Positions 1-4,425 of a stretch of DNA of 11,258 bases are shown in pieces; position 1 is the first letter of the stretch, and each line of letters opens with the position of its first letter. The notes under the pieces were generated by a model. That model was not told the DNA's origin. It worked only from the letters and a program-made list of their open reading frames with translations, and searched no databases. A program made the translations under genes and the position numbers. This DNA comes from Pseudomonadota bacterium (GTDB taxonomy: Bacteria > Pseudomonadota > Gammaproteobacteria > Burkholderiales > Burkholderiaceae): contig JAJYBQ010000056.1 of NCBI GenBank assembly GCA_021778935.1, positions 1 to 11,258 of the forward strand, given 5' to 3'.

Positions 1-470
1 TCTCTTCTCTCCTCTCCTCTAGGCTTTTTTGGGCGTGACATGGCGTGACATGGCGTGACACTTCCGACATTGGCGCAATCGGGCGTGACAGCGGCGCTCG
101 ATTCGGCATCGCGTTCACGCTGGGCACGCTTGCGGTCGGCGGCCGTTGGATCTCCACCATCGCGCTCTCTCTTCGGCTGCCGCTTCTCCCACGACACGAC
201 CCGGCCGCAATCAATGAGGCCCCGGTCATGGAGGGCAGCAAGGATGCGGTCAGTGGCGCCGTCGTCGAAACCGAATAGGCAGTCGAGCGACTCGACGTCA
301 ATCTCGCCAAATTCGCCTCGATCGTCCGACGCGCTGGCCTTTTCCAGCGTGTAGGCCCAGACAGCCAGAACGGCCGGGAGGGTCACACCAGCGCGCTTTG
401 CGACCAGCAGGAACTTCGGGTCGACGACGCTTCCGTGGTGCCAGCGAAACCAATCAATGCCTCCGGCCAT
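1..470 (-). CDS. Phage replication-type protein, N-terminal 156 residues (runs off left edge)
   Basis: An open frame runs from an ATG at 470 to the window edge with no stop. It begins MAGGIDWFRWHHGSVVDPKF, followed by a Leu/Val-rich helical segment with AVWAYTLEKAS (about 38-48), an LFGFDDGATDRIL motif (about 68-80) and WEKRQPKRERD (about 97-107). A charged, low-complexity linker follows and continues as an Arg/Glu/Lys tail. From memory this N-terminus and the VTPCHAMSR-type linker are typical of phage proteins encoded between cro and the helicase or helicase-loader gene, so I read it as an origin-binding or primosomal initiator; no catalytic motif is visible. A strong Shine-Dalgarno AGGAGG (483-478) lies 7 nt upstream of the ATG and fixes the start. 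It is the distal visible gene of the leftward early operon. The linker is encoded by the 10-bp repeats at 31-90. Confidence 0.8.
   Translation of the reverse strand, partial: MAGGIDWFRWHHGSVVDPKFLLVAKRAGVTLPAVLAVWAYTLEKASASDDRGEFGEIDVESLDCLFGFDDGATDRILAALHDRGLIDCGRVVSWEKRQPKRERDGGDPTAADRKRAQRERDAESSAAVTPDCANVGSVTPCHAMSRPKKPRGEERR
31..90. repeat. Phased 10-bp direct repeats (iteron-like) inside the replication gene
   Basis: GGCGTGACA occurs at 32-40, 42-50, 52-60 and 82-90, with a decayed copy near 72-80. The first three copies form a tandem 10-bp array (one mismatch at position 31) and the fourth is 30 bp on, so all lie on roughly the same helix face. On the coding (minus) strand the 10-bp unit is read in all three phases, giving V-T-P-C-H-A-M-S-R. 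A purine-rich GA tract (coding strand, 1-20) follows directly. Placement in the middle of an initiator gene resembles the lambda O gene, where ori iterons encode the interdomain linker. The origin role is inferred. Confidence 0.6.
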
Positions 471-694
471 CAGCGCGCCTCCTGGACTTTCGCGGCGCAT
501 GGCGAGCATTCAGAGGACCGGCGCGTCGTTACCGCGGTAGTAAAGTAGCGGGCTGTTGAGAGACAGCCGCGCGCAAAATTTCTTGGGTGGGGAAGGACGC
601 TCGCGCAGATGCCTGGCATCCGCAGGATCTCACCGGGGGCAACCCCAGTGGCGGGGTGGGAGGACCGCGGACGGTCCAGCGTCTGTGCGCGCAT
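470..694 (-). CDS. Doubtful small ORF (74 aa) between cro and the replication gene
   Basis: An open frame starts with an ATG 2 nt after the cro stop codon, and its TGA overlaps the next gene's start as TGATG, so it fills the gap exactly. The Shine-Dalgarno of the replication gene lies inside its last codons. That packing is what a coupled operon gene would show. Against it, the predicted peptide (MRAQTLDRPRSS to CAAKVQEAR) is rich in Arg, Ser, Ala, Thr and Cys, has no domain I recognise and looks like the translation of GC-rich non-coding DNA. There is no clear Shine-Dalgarno of its own, so it would depend on translational coupling to cro. The alternative is an untranslated spacer that only happens to be open. 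Confidence 0.3.
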   Translation of the reverse strand: MRAQTLDRPRSSHPATGVAPGEILRMPGICASVLPHPRNFARGCLSTARYFTTAVTTRRSSECSPCAAKVQEAR

Positions 695-696
695 TG

Positions 697-975
697 TCAC
701 GAGGACACGAATCCGGTACTGGCGTAATCGACGACCGGGCGCCCAGACGGGTGAGGCCAACTGGGATCCGGGATTCGAGCCCAGCGGACGTTGGGGCGCA
801 GCTCCTCGCACGTGACGGCACCGGAAGTGGCACGCTCAATCGCCGGGCACTCTTCTGGCGGAACCCCCCGCGCGCGCCAATTGCTGATGCGCTGCACGGT
901 CGGATTGCCGGGTAGCAGCCGCGCCAAATTGGCAAGGCCGCCGACGGACTTAATGGCGGTGTCGAGTGCAAGCAT
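697..975 (-). CDS. YdaS/Cro-like antirepressor regulator
   Basis: The 92-aa product begins MLALDTAIKSVGGLANLARLL and has the helix-turn-helix of the YdaS/Cro group: recognition segment PTVQRISNWRARGVP (about 24-38), then ECPAIERATSGAVTCEELRP (about 41-60), the conserved end of this family. Such proteins bind the operators next to the repressor gene and favour lytic development. The visible C-terminus, after RPNVRW, is some 25 residues longer than family members I recall and has no recognisable content. I chose the ATG at 975 over an in-frame GTG at 990: the GTG lies inside operator OR1 and upstream of the predicted transcript start, while the -10 box TTTAAT ends 6 bp before the ATG. That makes the mRNA nearly leaderless, as no Shine-Dalgarno would fit. 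It is divergent from cI and first in the leftward operon. Confidence 0.82.
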   Translation of the reverse strand: MLALDTAIKSVGGLANLARLLPGNPTVQRISNWRARGVPPEECPAIERATSGAVTCEELRPNVRWARIPDPSWPHPSGRPVVDYASTGFVSS

Positions 976-981
976 GGGCGA

Positions 982-1000
982 ATTAAACACGAGGTTTAAT
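982..1000. promoter_or_regulatory. Operator OR1
   Basis: This is a perfect dyad, ATTAAAC-ACGAG-GTTTAAT, centred at 991; the outer bases at 981 and 1001 also pair. It covers the -10 box and spacer of the cro promoter. It shares half-sites and the 5-bp spacer with the operator at 1903-1921 upstream of ssb. Repressor and Cro are the expected ligands (inferred). Confidence 0.75.
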
Positions 1001-1010
1001 TTGCAGTCAA
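982..1010 (-). promoter_or_regulatory. P_R-like leftward early promoter (cro/replication)
   Basis: On the minus strand, TTGACT (1010-1005), a 17-nt spacer and TTTAAT (987-982) make a near-consensus sigma-70 promoter. The expected transcript start falls at about 975-976, on the cro ATG. The spacer and -10 box coincide with operator OR1 and the -35 box lies in OR2, so a bound repressor would block RNA polymerase. The layout matches the ssb promoter at 1893-1921 base for base in box and operator position. Confidence 0.78.
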
Positions 1011-1023
1011 CATAATGTTGAAC
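1005..1023. promoter_or_regulatory. Operator OR2
   Basis: The dyad TCAAC-ATAAT-GTTGA (1007-1021) is centred at 1014, exactly 23 bp from OR1. It differs from the strong half-site TAAAC only by A-to-C at the second position. It contains the -35 box of the cro promoter on one strand and overlaps the TTGAAC -35 box of the cI promoter on the other, the position from which lambda CI activates P_RM. An overlapping dyad TGTTG-AA-CAACA lies at 1016-1027. Confidence 0.6.
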
Positions 1024-1046
1024 AACACCATAAACAGGCGTTTAGT
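1018..1046 (+). promoter_or_regulatory. P_RM-like promoter of the repressor gene
   Basis: TTGAAC (1018-1023), a 17-nt spacer and TTTAGT (1041-1046) form a moderate sigma-70 promoter. The predicted start at about 1053 is 0 to 3 nt from the cI ATG at 1055, so the transcript is predicted to be leaderless, like lambda P_RM. The -10 box (4 of 6 consensus bases) is weaker than those of the flanking early promoters. Confidence 0.62.
1030..1045. promoter_or_regulatory. Operator OR3
   Basis: The dyad TAAAC-AGGC-GTTTA (1031-1044) is centred at about 1037.5, 23 to 24 bp from OR2. Its spacer is 4 rather than 5 bp, which may weaken or change binding preference. It overlaps the spacer and -10 box of the cI promoter, so occupancy should shut off cI, the role of OR3 in lambda (inferred). 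Confidence 0.6.
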
Positions 1047-1054
1047 CTTGGCAC

Positions 1055-1759
1055 ATGAAAGAAAAAGGTCCTGAAGAAACGCCCATCGAGCGCGCCCTCC
1101 GATGGGGGAGGGAAATGTCGCCGCCCATGACCATCTCAGCGCTAGCCAAAGCTCTCGGCGTGAGCTACCAGACGGTCTGGAATTGGACGAGGCGCGAGAG
1201 CGGCATGCCCTCCGAATACCTCCCCCATGTGGCACGAATACTGGGGAGGTATGTGGACGAACTCGCCGGGTGGGTCCCGGAGGGCTCCAGATTGGACAGT
1301 CTTCCGCGTTACGGTTCTTTCATCGCGGCCGAGCCTGGAAGTGGTCCCTACATGCGACAGACGATTTCCGTCGTCGGGACTGCACGGCTCGGAGAAAACG
1401 GCTTCTACGATTTCATCCCCGGCGGCGACGGGCACCTGGAGGGGCTCGCATCCGATCCAGACGCCTACGCATTACGAGTGAAGGGCGACTCGATGTACCC
1501 AGCGATCCGCGACGGGTGGTTCGTCGTGGTCGAGCCTGGCGCACGACCGGTTGCCGAGCAATTTGTGGCTATTCAGCTCCATGATGGGCGGAAGATGGTG
1601 AAGGAGCTCATCAACTGGCGCACGGACGCCCTCGTCCTGGAATCTGTGAACGGCAACCACCGCCTGACGATTCCGCTGGACAACATTGAGGCGATCCACG
1701 CCGTCACGTCCGTAGTTCACCCGAGCAAGTGGACGCCCGAACAAGGCCCGAGGCGATGA
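1055..1759 (+). CDS. CI-type phage repressor (XRE helix-turn-helix plus S24 peptidase-like domain)
   Basis: The 234-aa protein has an N-terminal HTH at about 26-46 (MTISALAKALGVSYQTVWNW), a linker near 75-100 and a C-terminal LexA/S24 dimerisation domain. The nucleophile Ser146 lies in GDSMYPAI and the general base Lys183 in MVKEL, followed by LESVNGNHRLTIPL, all in family order. It should bind the operators on both sides of its gene to hold lysogeny. In LexA the cut falls at Ala-Gly; the corresponding stretch here, VVGTARLGENG (106-116), has Leu112-Gly113, so RecA-stimulated self-cleavage may be slow, absent or relocated. No Shine-Dalgarno precedes the ATG, consistent with a leaderless mRNA from the promoter at 1018-1046. 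It is divergent from cro and ends before a strong terminator. Confidence 0.92.
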   Translation: MKEKGPEETPIERALRWGREMSPPMTISALAKALGVSYQTVWNWTRRESGMPSEYLPHVARILGRYVDELAGWVPEGSRLDSLPRYGSFIAAEPGSGPYMRQTISVVGTARLGENGFYDFIPGGDGHLEGLASDPDAYALRVKGDSMYPAIRDGWFVVVEPGARPVAEQFVAIQLHDGRKMVKELINWRTDALVLESVNGNHRLTIPLDNIEAIHAVTSVVHPSKWTPEQGPRR

Positions 1760-1814
1760 TGAAGGCATCCCCAAGGCCATTTCCACGCTAGAACGCTCAC
1801 AGACCCTCCTACAT

Positions 1815-1837
1815 AGGCCGCCTTCGGGCGGTTTTTT
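1815..1837 (+). terminator. Rho-independent terminator after cI
   Basis: CCGCC (1818-1822), a TTCG tetraloop and GGCGG (1827-1831) form a stable hairpin followed by six T residues (1832-1837). It ends the repressor transcript 55 bp past its stop codon and isolates cI from the ssb operon, so that operon needs its own promoter. Confidence 0.92.
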
Positions 1838-1879
1838 GTTGCCCATTTCATACCGCAAATACGTGATGCACAGCAAAAG

Positions 1880-1898
1880 CATAAACTTCGTGTTGACA
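1880..1898. promoter_or_regulatory. Operator OL2 (imperfect)
   Basis: ATAAAC-TTCGT-GTTGAC is centred at 1889, 23 bp from OL1. The left half-site is intact and the right half-site carries the T-to-G change also seen in OR2. It covers the -35 box of the ssb promoter, as OR2 does for the cro promoter. The identical 23-bp spacing at both loci supports it despite the weak dyad. Confidence 0.5.
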
Positions 1899-1921
1899 CT
1901 AGAATAAACGTATCGTTTAAT
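1893..1921 (+). promoter_or_regulatory. P_L-like rightward early promoter (ssb to int)
   Basis: TTGACA (1893-1898), a 17-nt spacer and TTTAAT (1916-1921) are near consensus for sigma-70. The predicted start near 1928 leaves a leader of about 44 nt before ssb. Because cI is closed off by the terminator at 1815-1837, this promoter is the likely source of transcription for ssb and the co-directional genes through int. Confidence 0.8.
1903..1921. promoter_or_regulatory. Operator OL1
   Basis: AATAAAC-GTATC-GTTTAAT is a dyad centred at 1912 with one mismatched pair; the inner TAAACG-TAT-CGTTTA is perfect. It has the same half-sites and 5-bp spacer as OR1 and sits at the same position over the promoter spacer and -10 box. 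Confidence 0.72.
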
Positions 1922-1971
1922 TTAATCGCCTCACCCGACACTCCCGCCACCGGAAACCGAAGGAGAAATTC

Positions 1972-2379
1972 ATGCCATCTCTGAACCGCGTTCAACTGCT
2001 GGGCAATCTCGGGCGGGATCCCGAACTGCGCTACACCGCGGACGGCGCCGCGATCGCGACGCTCTCCATCGCCACCTCGCACGCCTGGAAGGACAAGGAC
2101 GGCGAGCGCCACGAGGAAACCGAGTGGACGCGCGTGGTGCTCTTTGGCCGCCAAGCCGAAGTCGCCGGCGACCACCTGCACAAAGGCAGCCAGTGCTTCG
2201 TCGAAGGCCGCCTGCGCACCCGCAAGTGGCAGGACAAGGAAACCGGTCAGGACCGGTACACCACCGAAGTCGTCGCCGACAACTTGATTTTGCTTGGATC
2301 CCGCGCGGATTCCGCCAAGCCAGCGGCGCAGGAACCGGATTCCGACGATGCAGCGCCTTCGGACGAAGTCCATTTCTAG
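1972..2379 (+). CDS. ssb: Single-stranded DNA-binding protein (phage-encoded)
   Basis: The 135-aa product has a full bacterial SSB OB-fold at about 1-110: it opens [19 protein letters not shown], then [22 protein letters not shown] and [27 protein letters not shown] short acidic tail (about 111-135) replaces the long disordered linker of host SSBs. The tip reads SDEVHF where E. coli has DDDIPF, keeping acidic residues and the final Phe but with His in place of Pro. It would coat single-stranded DNA during phage replication as a tetramer and recruit partners through the tip. AGGAG at 1961-1965 is well placed for the ATG. It is the first gene of the rightward operon, about 44 nt after the predicted transcript start, so it should be repressed by CI in lysogens and made early on induction. 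Confidence 0.94.
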   Translation: MPSLNRVQLLGNLGRDPELRYTADGAAIATLSIATSHAWKDKDGERHEETEWTRVVLFGRQAEVAGDHLHKGSQCFVEGRLRTRKWQDKETGQDRYTTEVVADNLILLGSRADSAKPAAQEPDSDDAAPSDEVHF

Positions 2380-2391
2380 ACGGAGCTTGCC

Positions 2392-2649
2392 ATGCTCGCA
2401 TCGGAAGTTTGGGTGATCGGCTCCCATCGGTCCGTCGACCGGCTGCTGCCCGACGGGCGCAGGCTTGCCTTCTGCGAGGTCTACAGCGGCGCGCTGGATA
2501 GCCTGGATCAGGCCGATGCCGTCCAACGCCTGATTGCCGCCGCCCCCGACCTGCTGTGCGCTTTGCGGATGGTTGTCACGGACGCCGCGGGTGAAGCGCG
2601 GGCGCGGGCCCTGCGCGCGATTGCCAAGGCGACGGGAGCGCGGCCATGA
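2392..2649 (+). CDS. Small phage protein with the LIAAAPDLL motif, function unknown
   Basis: This 85-aa protein has a beta-rich N-terminus (EVWVIGSHRSVDRLL to FCEVYSG, about 5-32) and a C-terminal helix DQADAVQRLIAAAPDLLCAL (39-58) ending in an Ala/Arg-rich segment. The string resembling NARLIAAAPxLLxAL followed by an ARAAIAKA-type tail recurs in many small phage proteins from early regions; to my knowledge no function is assigned. No signal peptide, membrane segment or metal site is seen. A GGAG at 2383-2386 precedes the ATG. Its stop codon overlaps the start of the HD hydrolase gene, so the two are probably translationally coupled, which links it loosely to nucleotide or replication functions. 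Confidence 0.75.
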   Translation: MLASEVWVIGSHRSVDRLLPDGRRLAFCEVYSGALDSLDQADAVQRLIAAAPDLLCALRMVVTDAAGEARARALRAIAKATGARP

Positions 2650-3251
2650 TGATGCTCACATTCCGCGGGCATGAAGTGAACCCGGGCCGGCTGGATCCGT
2701 CCCAGGTTCGCATCGAGGACATCGCGCACGCCCTCTCCCTGCTCTGTCGCTTCGGCGGTCACACGGACGTGCACTACTCGGTGGCACAGCACAGCCTGCT
2801 CGTCGTGCGGATCCTGGAGCGCATCGGCGCGCCCGCCGGCGCCCGGATCGCGGGACTGCTGCACGACGCGCACGAGGCCTACATCGGCGACGTGCCCACG
2901 CCGATCAAGACCCTGCTCGGCCCCGCTTGGCGCGATCTCGAGGCCTCGGCCAGCGCCGCAGTGCATCAGGCGCTCGGCGTCGACGAGCTGATGCAGGAGT
3001 GGGATGGCTTGGTCAAGCACGCCGACCTCATGGCCCTGGCCACGGAACGGCGCCACCTGATGCGGTTCGATCCCGACCGCCATGCCCCATGGGCGACCCT
3101 CGACGGCATCCCGGAATTCGATGGTCCGGCAACCGAGGGCGGCTGGTCCCCGCTGTGGTGGGAGGAGGCATTCCTCGACCGGTTCGCGTCTCTGACGGGG
3201 CGCAACCGCGGACGGGCCCAAGCAACCGAGTCCCCAGCAGTGCACATCTGA
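2646..3251 (+). CDS. HD-domain phosphohydrolase (YfbR-like)
   Basis: The 201-aa product carries the HD-superfamily metal site in order: His49 (VAQHS), His73-Asp74 (LLHDAHEAYIGDVPTPIK, with His76 and Glu77 following) and Asp127 (VKHADLMALATE). This spacing matches the YfbR/5'-deoxynucleotidase-like branch that phages often encode beside replication genes. A C-terminal Trp-rich segment (WSPLWWEEAFLDRF, 167-180) completes the fold. The likely reaction is metal-dependent removal of phosphate from a (deoxy)nucleotide, either remodelling the nucleotide pool or acting on a nucleotide signal; the substrate cannot be read from sequence. The ATG (three near-successive Met codons, 2646-2654) overlaps the previous stop codon, so the exact first Met is uncertain by one or two residues. 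It belongs to the rightward early operon. Confidence 0.85.
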   Translation: MMMLTFRGHEVNPGRLDPSQVRIEDIAHALSLLCRFGGHTDVHYSVAQHSLLVVRILERIGAPAGARIAGLLHDAHEAYIGDVPTPIKTLLGPAWRDLEASASAAVHQALGVDELMQEWDGLVKHADLMALATERRHLMRFDPDRHAPWATLDGIPEFDGPATEGGWSPLWWEEAFLDRFASLTGRNRGRAQATESPAVHI

Positions 3252-3271
3252 TCAACGAAACGGAGAACAGG

Positions 3272-3607
3272 ATGAAACGACACGTTCCTTTCGTCTGCGC
3301 TGCCGCAATCGCGGCGCTCGCCCTGACGGGCTGCGGCAATAGCGGGACCGGAAAGACGCCGGGGCCTACTACGCAAGTCCGCGGCCCCAGCCCGTACACC
3401 GGTCACGACAAGGCATGGTTCGATGCGCACGGCCCGGAGCGCACGGCCGAGATCCATTGGTGCAACACCAACGACGGCTACATCAACCCGCTCCAGCCGC
3501 CGCACCGCGCCAATCAGCTCAAGACCTGGGATCCGGCATGCGACGCCGCATCGGACTCGTGGGACGCGGCGCAGCGCAACGCCAAAATCCGACCCGGCGC
3601 GTTCTGA
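3272..3607 (+). CDS. EexN-like entry-exclusion lipoprotein
   Basis: A 111-aa precursor starts MKRH, has a hydrophobic stretch VPFVCAAAIAALALTG and a lipobox LTGC with the lipidated Cys at 21. Position +2 is Gly, so outer-membrane sorting is expected. The mature part has a Gly/Pro-rich tether (22-45) and a compact domain with AWFDAHGPERTAEIHWCNTN (48-67) and TWDPACDAASDSWDAAQRN (85-103), including Cys64 and Cys90, which could pair. The pattern W-F-x-x-H, R, W-C, then D-P-A-C with a helical C-terminus resembles the EexN family of plasmid and integrative-element lipoproteins linked to entry exclusion. Assignment is from memory of the pattern. GGAG (3262-3265) precedes the ATG; the same frame is open back to 2927 but overlaps the HD gene and lacks coding character there. 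Exclusion of related phage or conjugative elements is inferred. Confidence 0.75.
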   Translation: MKRHVPFVCAAAIAALALTGCGNSGTGKTPGPTTQVRGPSPYTGHDKAWFDAHGPERTAEIHWCNTNDGYINPLQPPHRANQLKTWDPACDAASDSWDAAQRNAKIRPGAF

Positions 3608-3646
3608 TCACCAACCCAACAACCGATCTCCTACCAGGACACCCCC

Positions 3647-3862
3647 ATGCGCCTGATCATCGCACTCTTCATCCCCTGGCTCACGTTCTTCACCATCGGC
3701 CGGCCCATCGTCGGCGTCTGCTGCCTGCTCCTCCAGCTGACCCTGATCGGCTGGCTGCCCGCGGCCATCTGGGCGGTCTATGCGCTGAGCCAATACAAGA
3801 CCGACAAAAAGATCAAGCAAGCCATCGAAGCCGTCGGCGCCAACACCGCGCCGGTGAACTGA
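3647..3862 (+). CDS. YqaE/Pmp3-family small membrane protein
   Basis: The 71-aa protein has two hydrophobic segments, about 3-17 (LIIALFIPWLTFFTI) and 23-46 (GVCCLLLQLTLIGWLPAAIWAVYA), joined by a short GRPIVG turn, then the soluble tail LSQYKTDKKIKQAIEAVG. The P-W near residue 10, the IGW-P pattern and the A-x-Y-A-L-x-Q-Y-K-T-D-K-K end fit the YqaE/Pmp3 (UPF0057) family of inner-membrane proteolipids, which are linked to membrane potential and ion homeostasis in yeast and plants; bacterial roles are poorly known. An AGGA about 10 nt before the ATG is a plausible ribosome site. It lies between the EexN-like lipoprotein and another small membrane protein, suggesting an envelope-acting cargo cluster. 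Confidence 0.8.
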   Translation: MRLIIALFIPWLTFFTIGRPIVGVCCLLLQLTLIGWLPAAIWAVYALSQYKTDKKIKQAIEAVGANTAPVN

Positions 3863-3887
3863 TGGCGGCAGCAGAGGCCTTCCACCG

Positions 3888-4052
3888 ATGAACTTTGCCC
3901 ACATGATCGCGAGCTCGATCGTCCACGGCCTGATCTACGGAACGATCTACAAAGCAATCCGCCACCTGAGCCTCGCGCAAACCGCGATCGTCGCGGCGGC
4001 CGGAATCGCCATCGTGTGGGCTCTTTCCTGCCTGTTCTCCCGGCGGCGGTGA
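3888..4052 (+). CDS. Small single-pass membrane protein (54 aa), function unknown
   Basis: The frame from ATG 3888 to TGA 4050-4052 gives MNFAHMIASSIVHGLIYGTI at the N-terminus, an amphipathic or short hydrophobic helix, then YKAIRHLS and a clear membrane helix at about 29-50 (LAQTAIVAAAGIAIVWALSC), closing with LFSRRR. The positive-inside rule suggests the Arg-rich C-terminus is cytoplasmic. It begins 25 bp after the YqaE stop and ends 19 bp before the excisionase-like gene, so it fills the gap neatly on the same strand. A weak AGAGG lies upstream. I do not recognise a named family, and short hydrophobic frames can arise by chance; the spacing and Ile/Ala/Leu-rich composition favour a real gene. 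Confidence 0.6.
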   Translation: MNFAHMIASSIVHGLIYGTIYKAIRHLSLAQTAIVAAAGIAIVWALSCLFSRRR

Positions 4053-4071
4053 ACGGGGAGCCAGAAGCCAC

Positions 4072-4425
4072 ATGAGCGCTCAAGAAAAGGGCGTCGCCAT
4101 GCTCACCGCGCAAGAAGTCGCGGCGCGGCTGCGCGTCAGCCCGAGGATGGTGTACGACCTGGCGGCCGCCGGAAATCTGCCGGTGTATCGTATCGGGTCC
4201 GCCGTCCGGTTCGATCCTGCAGACGTGGAGGCTTTCCGGGAATCATGTCGGTCTACTGGGACAAAGCAAAGCGCCGCTGGCGTTTCGACTATCAAGGCAC
4301 AGTCGCCGGACGGCGAATCCGAGCTTGCCGCGTACTTCCGGAAGGATTCACAAAGGCGCAAGCTGTCGCGTACAACCGGAAAGAAACCGCGCGCATCGTT
4401 GCGGCTGGTGGTTGCCCGGAAGTAA
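4072..4425 (+). CDS. Excisionase-like winged-helix DNA-binding protein (AlpA/HTH_17 type)
   Basis: The 117-aa product has an excisionase-type winged helix-turn-helix at about 11-56: LTAQEVAARLRVSPRMVYDL, then AAAGNLPVYRIGSAVRFDPADVEAF, where YRIGSAVRF is the wing strand. Residues 57-117 form a basic, low-complexity tail. Such proteins bend attachment-site DNA and set the direction of integrase, or act as AlpA-like activators. Two starts are possible: ATG 4072 (GGGGAG 11 nt upstream) and ATG 4099 (AAAGGG 8 nt upstream, at the first conserved residue MLTAQ); family alignment slightly favours the second. The last 181 bp overlap the integrase gene in another frame, so the two are likely expressed together from the rightward operon. 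Confidence 0.78.
   Translation: MSAQEKGVAMLTAQEVAARLRVSPRMVYDLAAAGNLPVYRIGSAVRFDPADVEAFRESCRSTGTKQSAAGVSTIKAQSPDGESELAAYFRKDSQRRKLSRTTGKKPRASLRLVVARK

Noticed and set aside
31..90. CRISPR array or simple microsatellite
   Set aside because: Units are 10 bp with no spacers, and the stretch sits inside a protein-coding frame; iteron-like repeats explain it better.
770..782. GGGATTCGAGCCC, similar to the T-arm complement of tRNA-Ser, as a possible second attachment core or tRNA remnant
   Set aside because: Only about 13 bp match, there is no acceptor or anticodon arm beside it, and it lies inside the cro coding frame well within the element. Chance similarity is enough.
988..990. GTG as the start of the Cro-like protein
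   Set aside because: It lies within operator OR1 and upstream of the predicted transcript start; the ATG at 975 matches the family N-terminus.
2927..3271. Upstream extension of the lipoprotein frame
   Set aside because: It overlaps the HD hydrolase gene, lacks a recognisable domain and would bury the signal peptide. The ATG at 3272 has a good ribosome site and a lipobox at the right distance.
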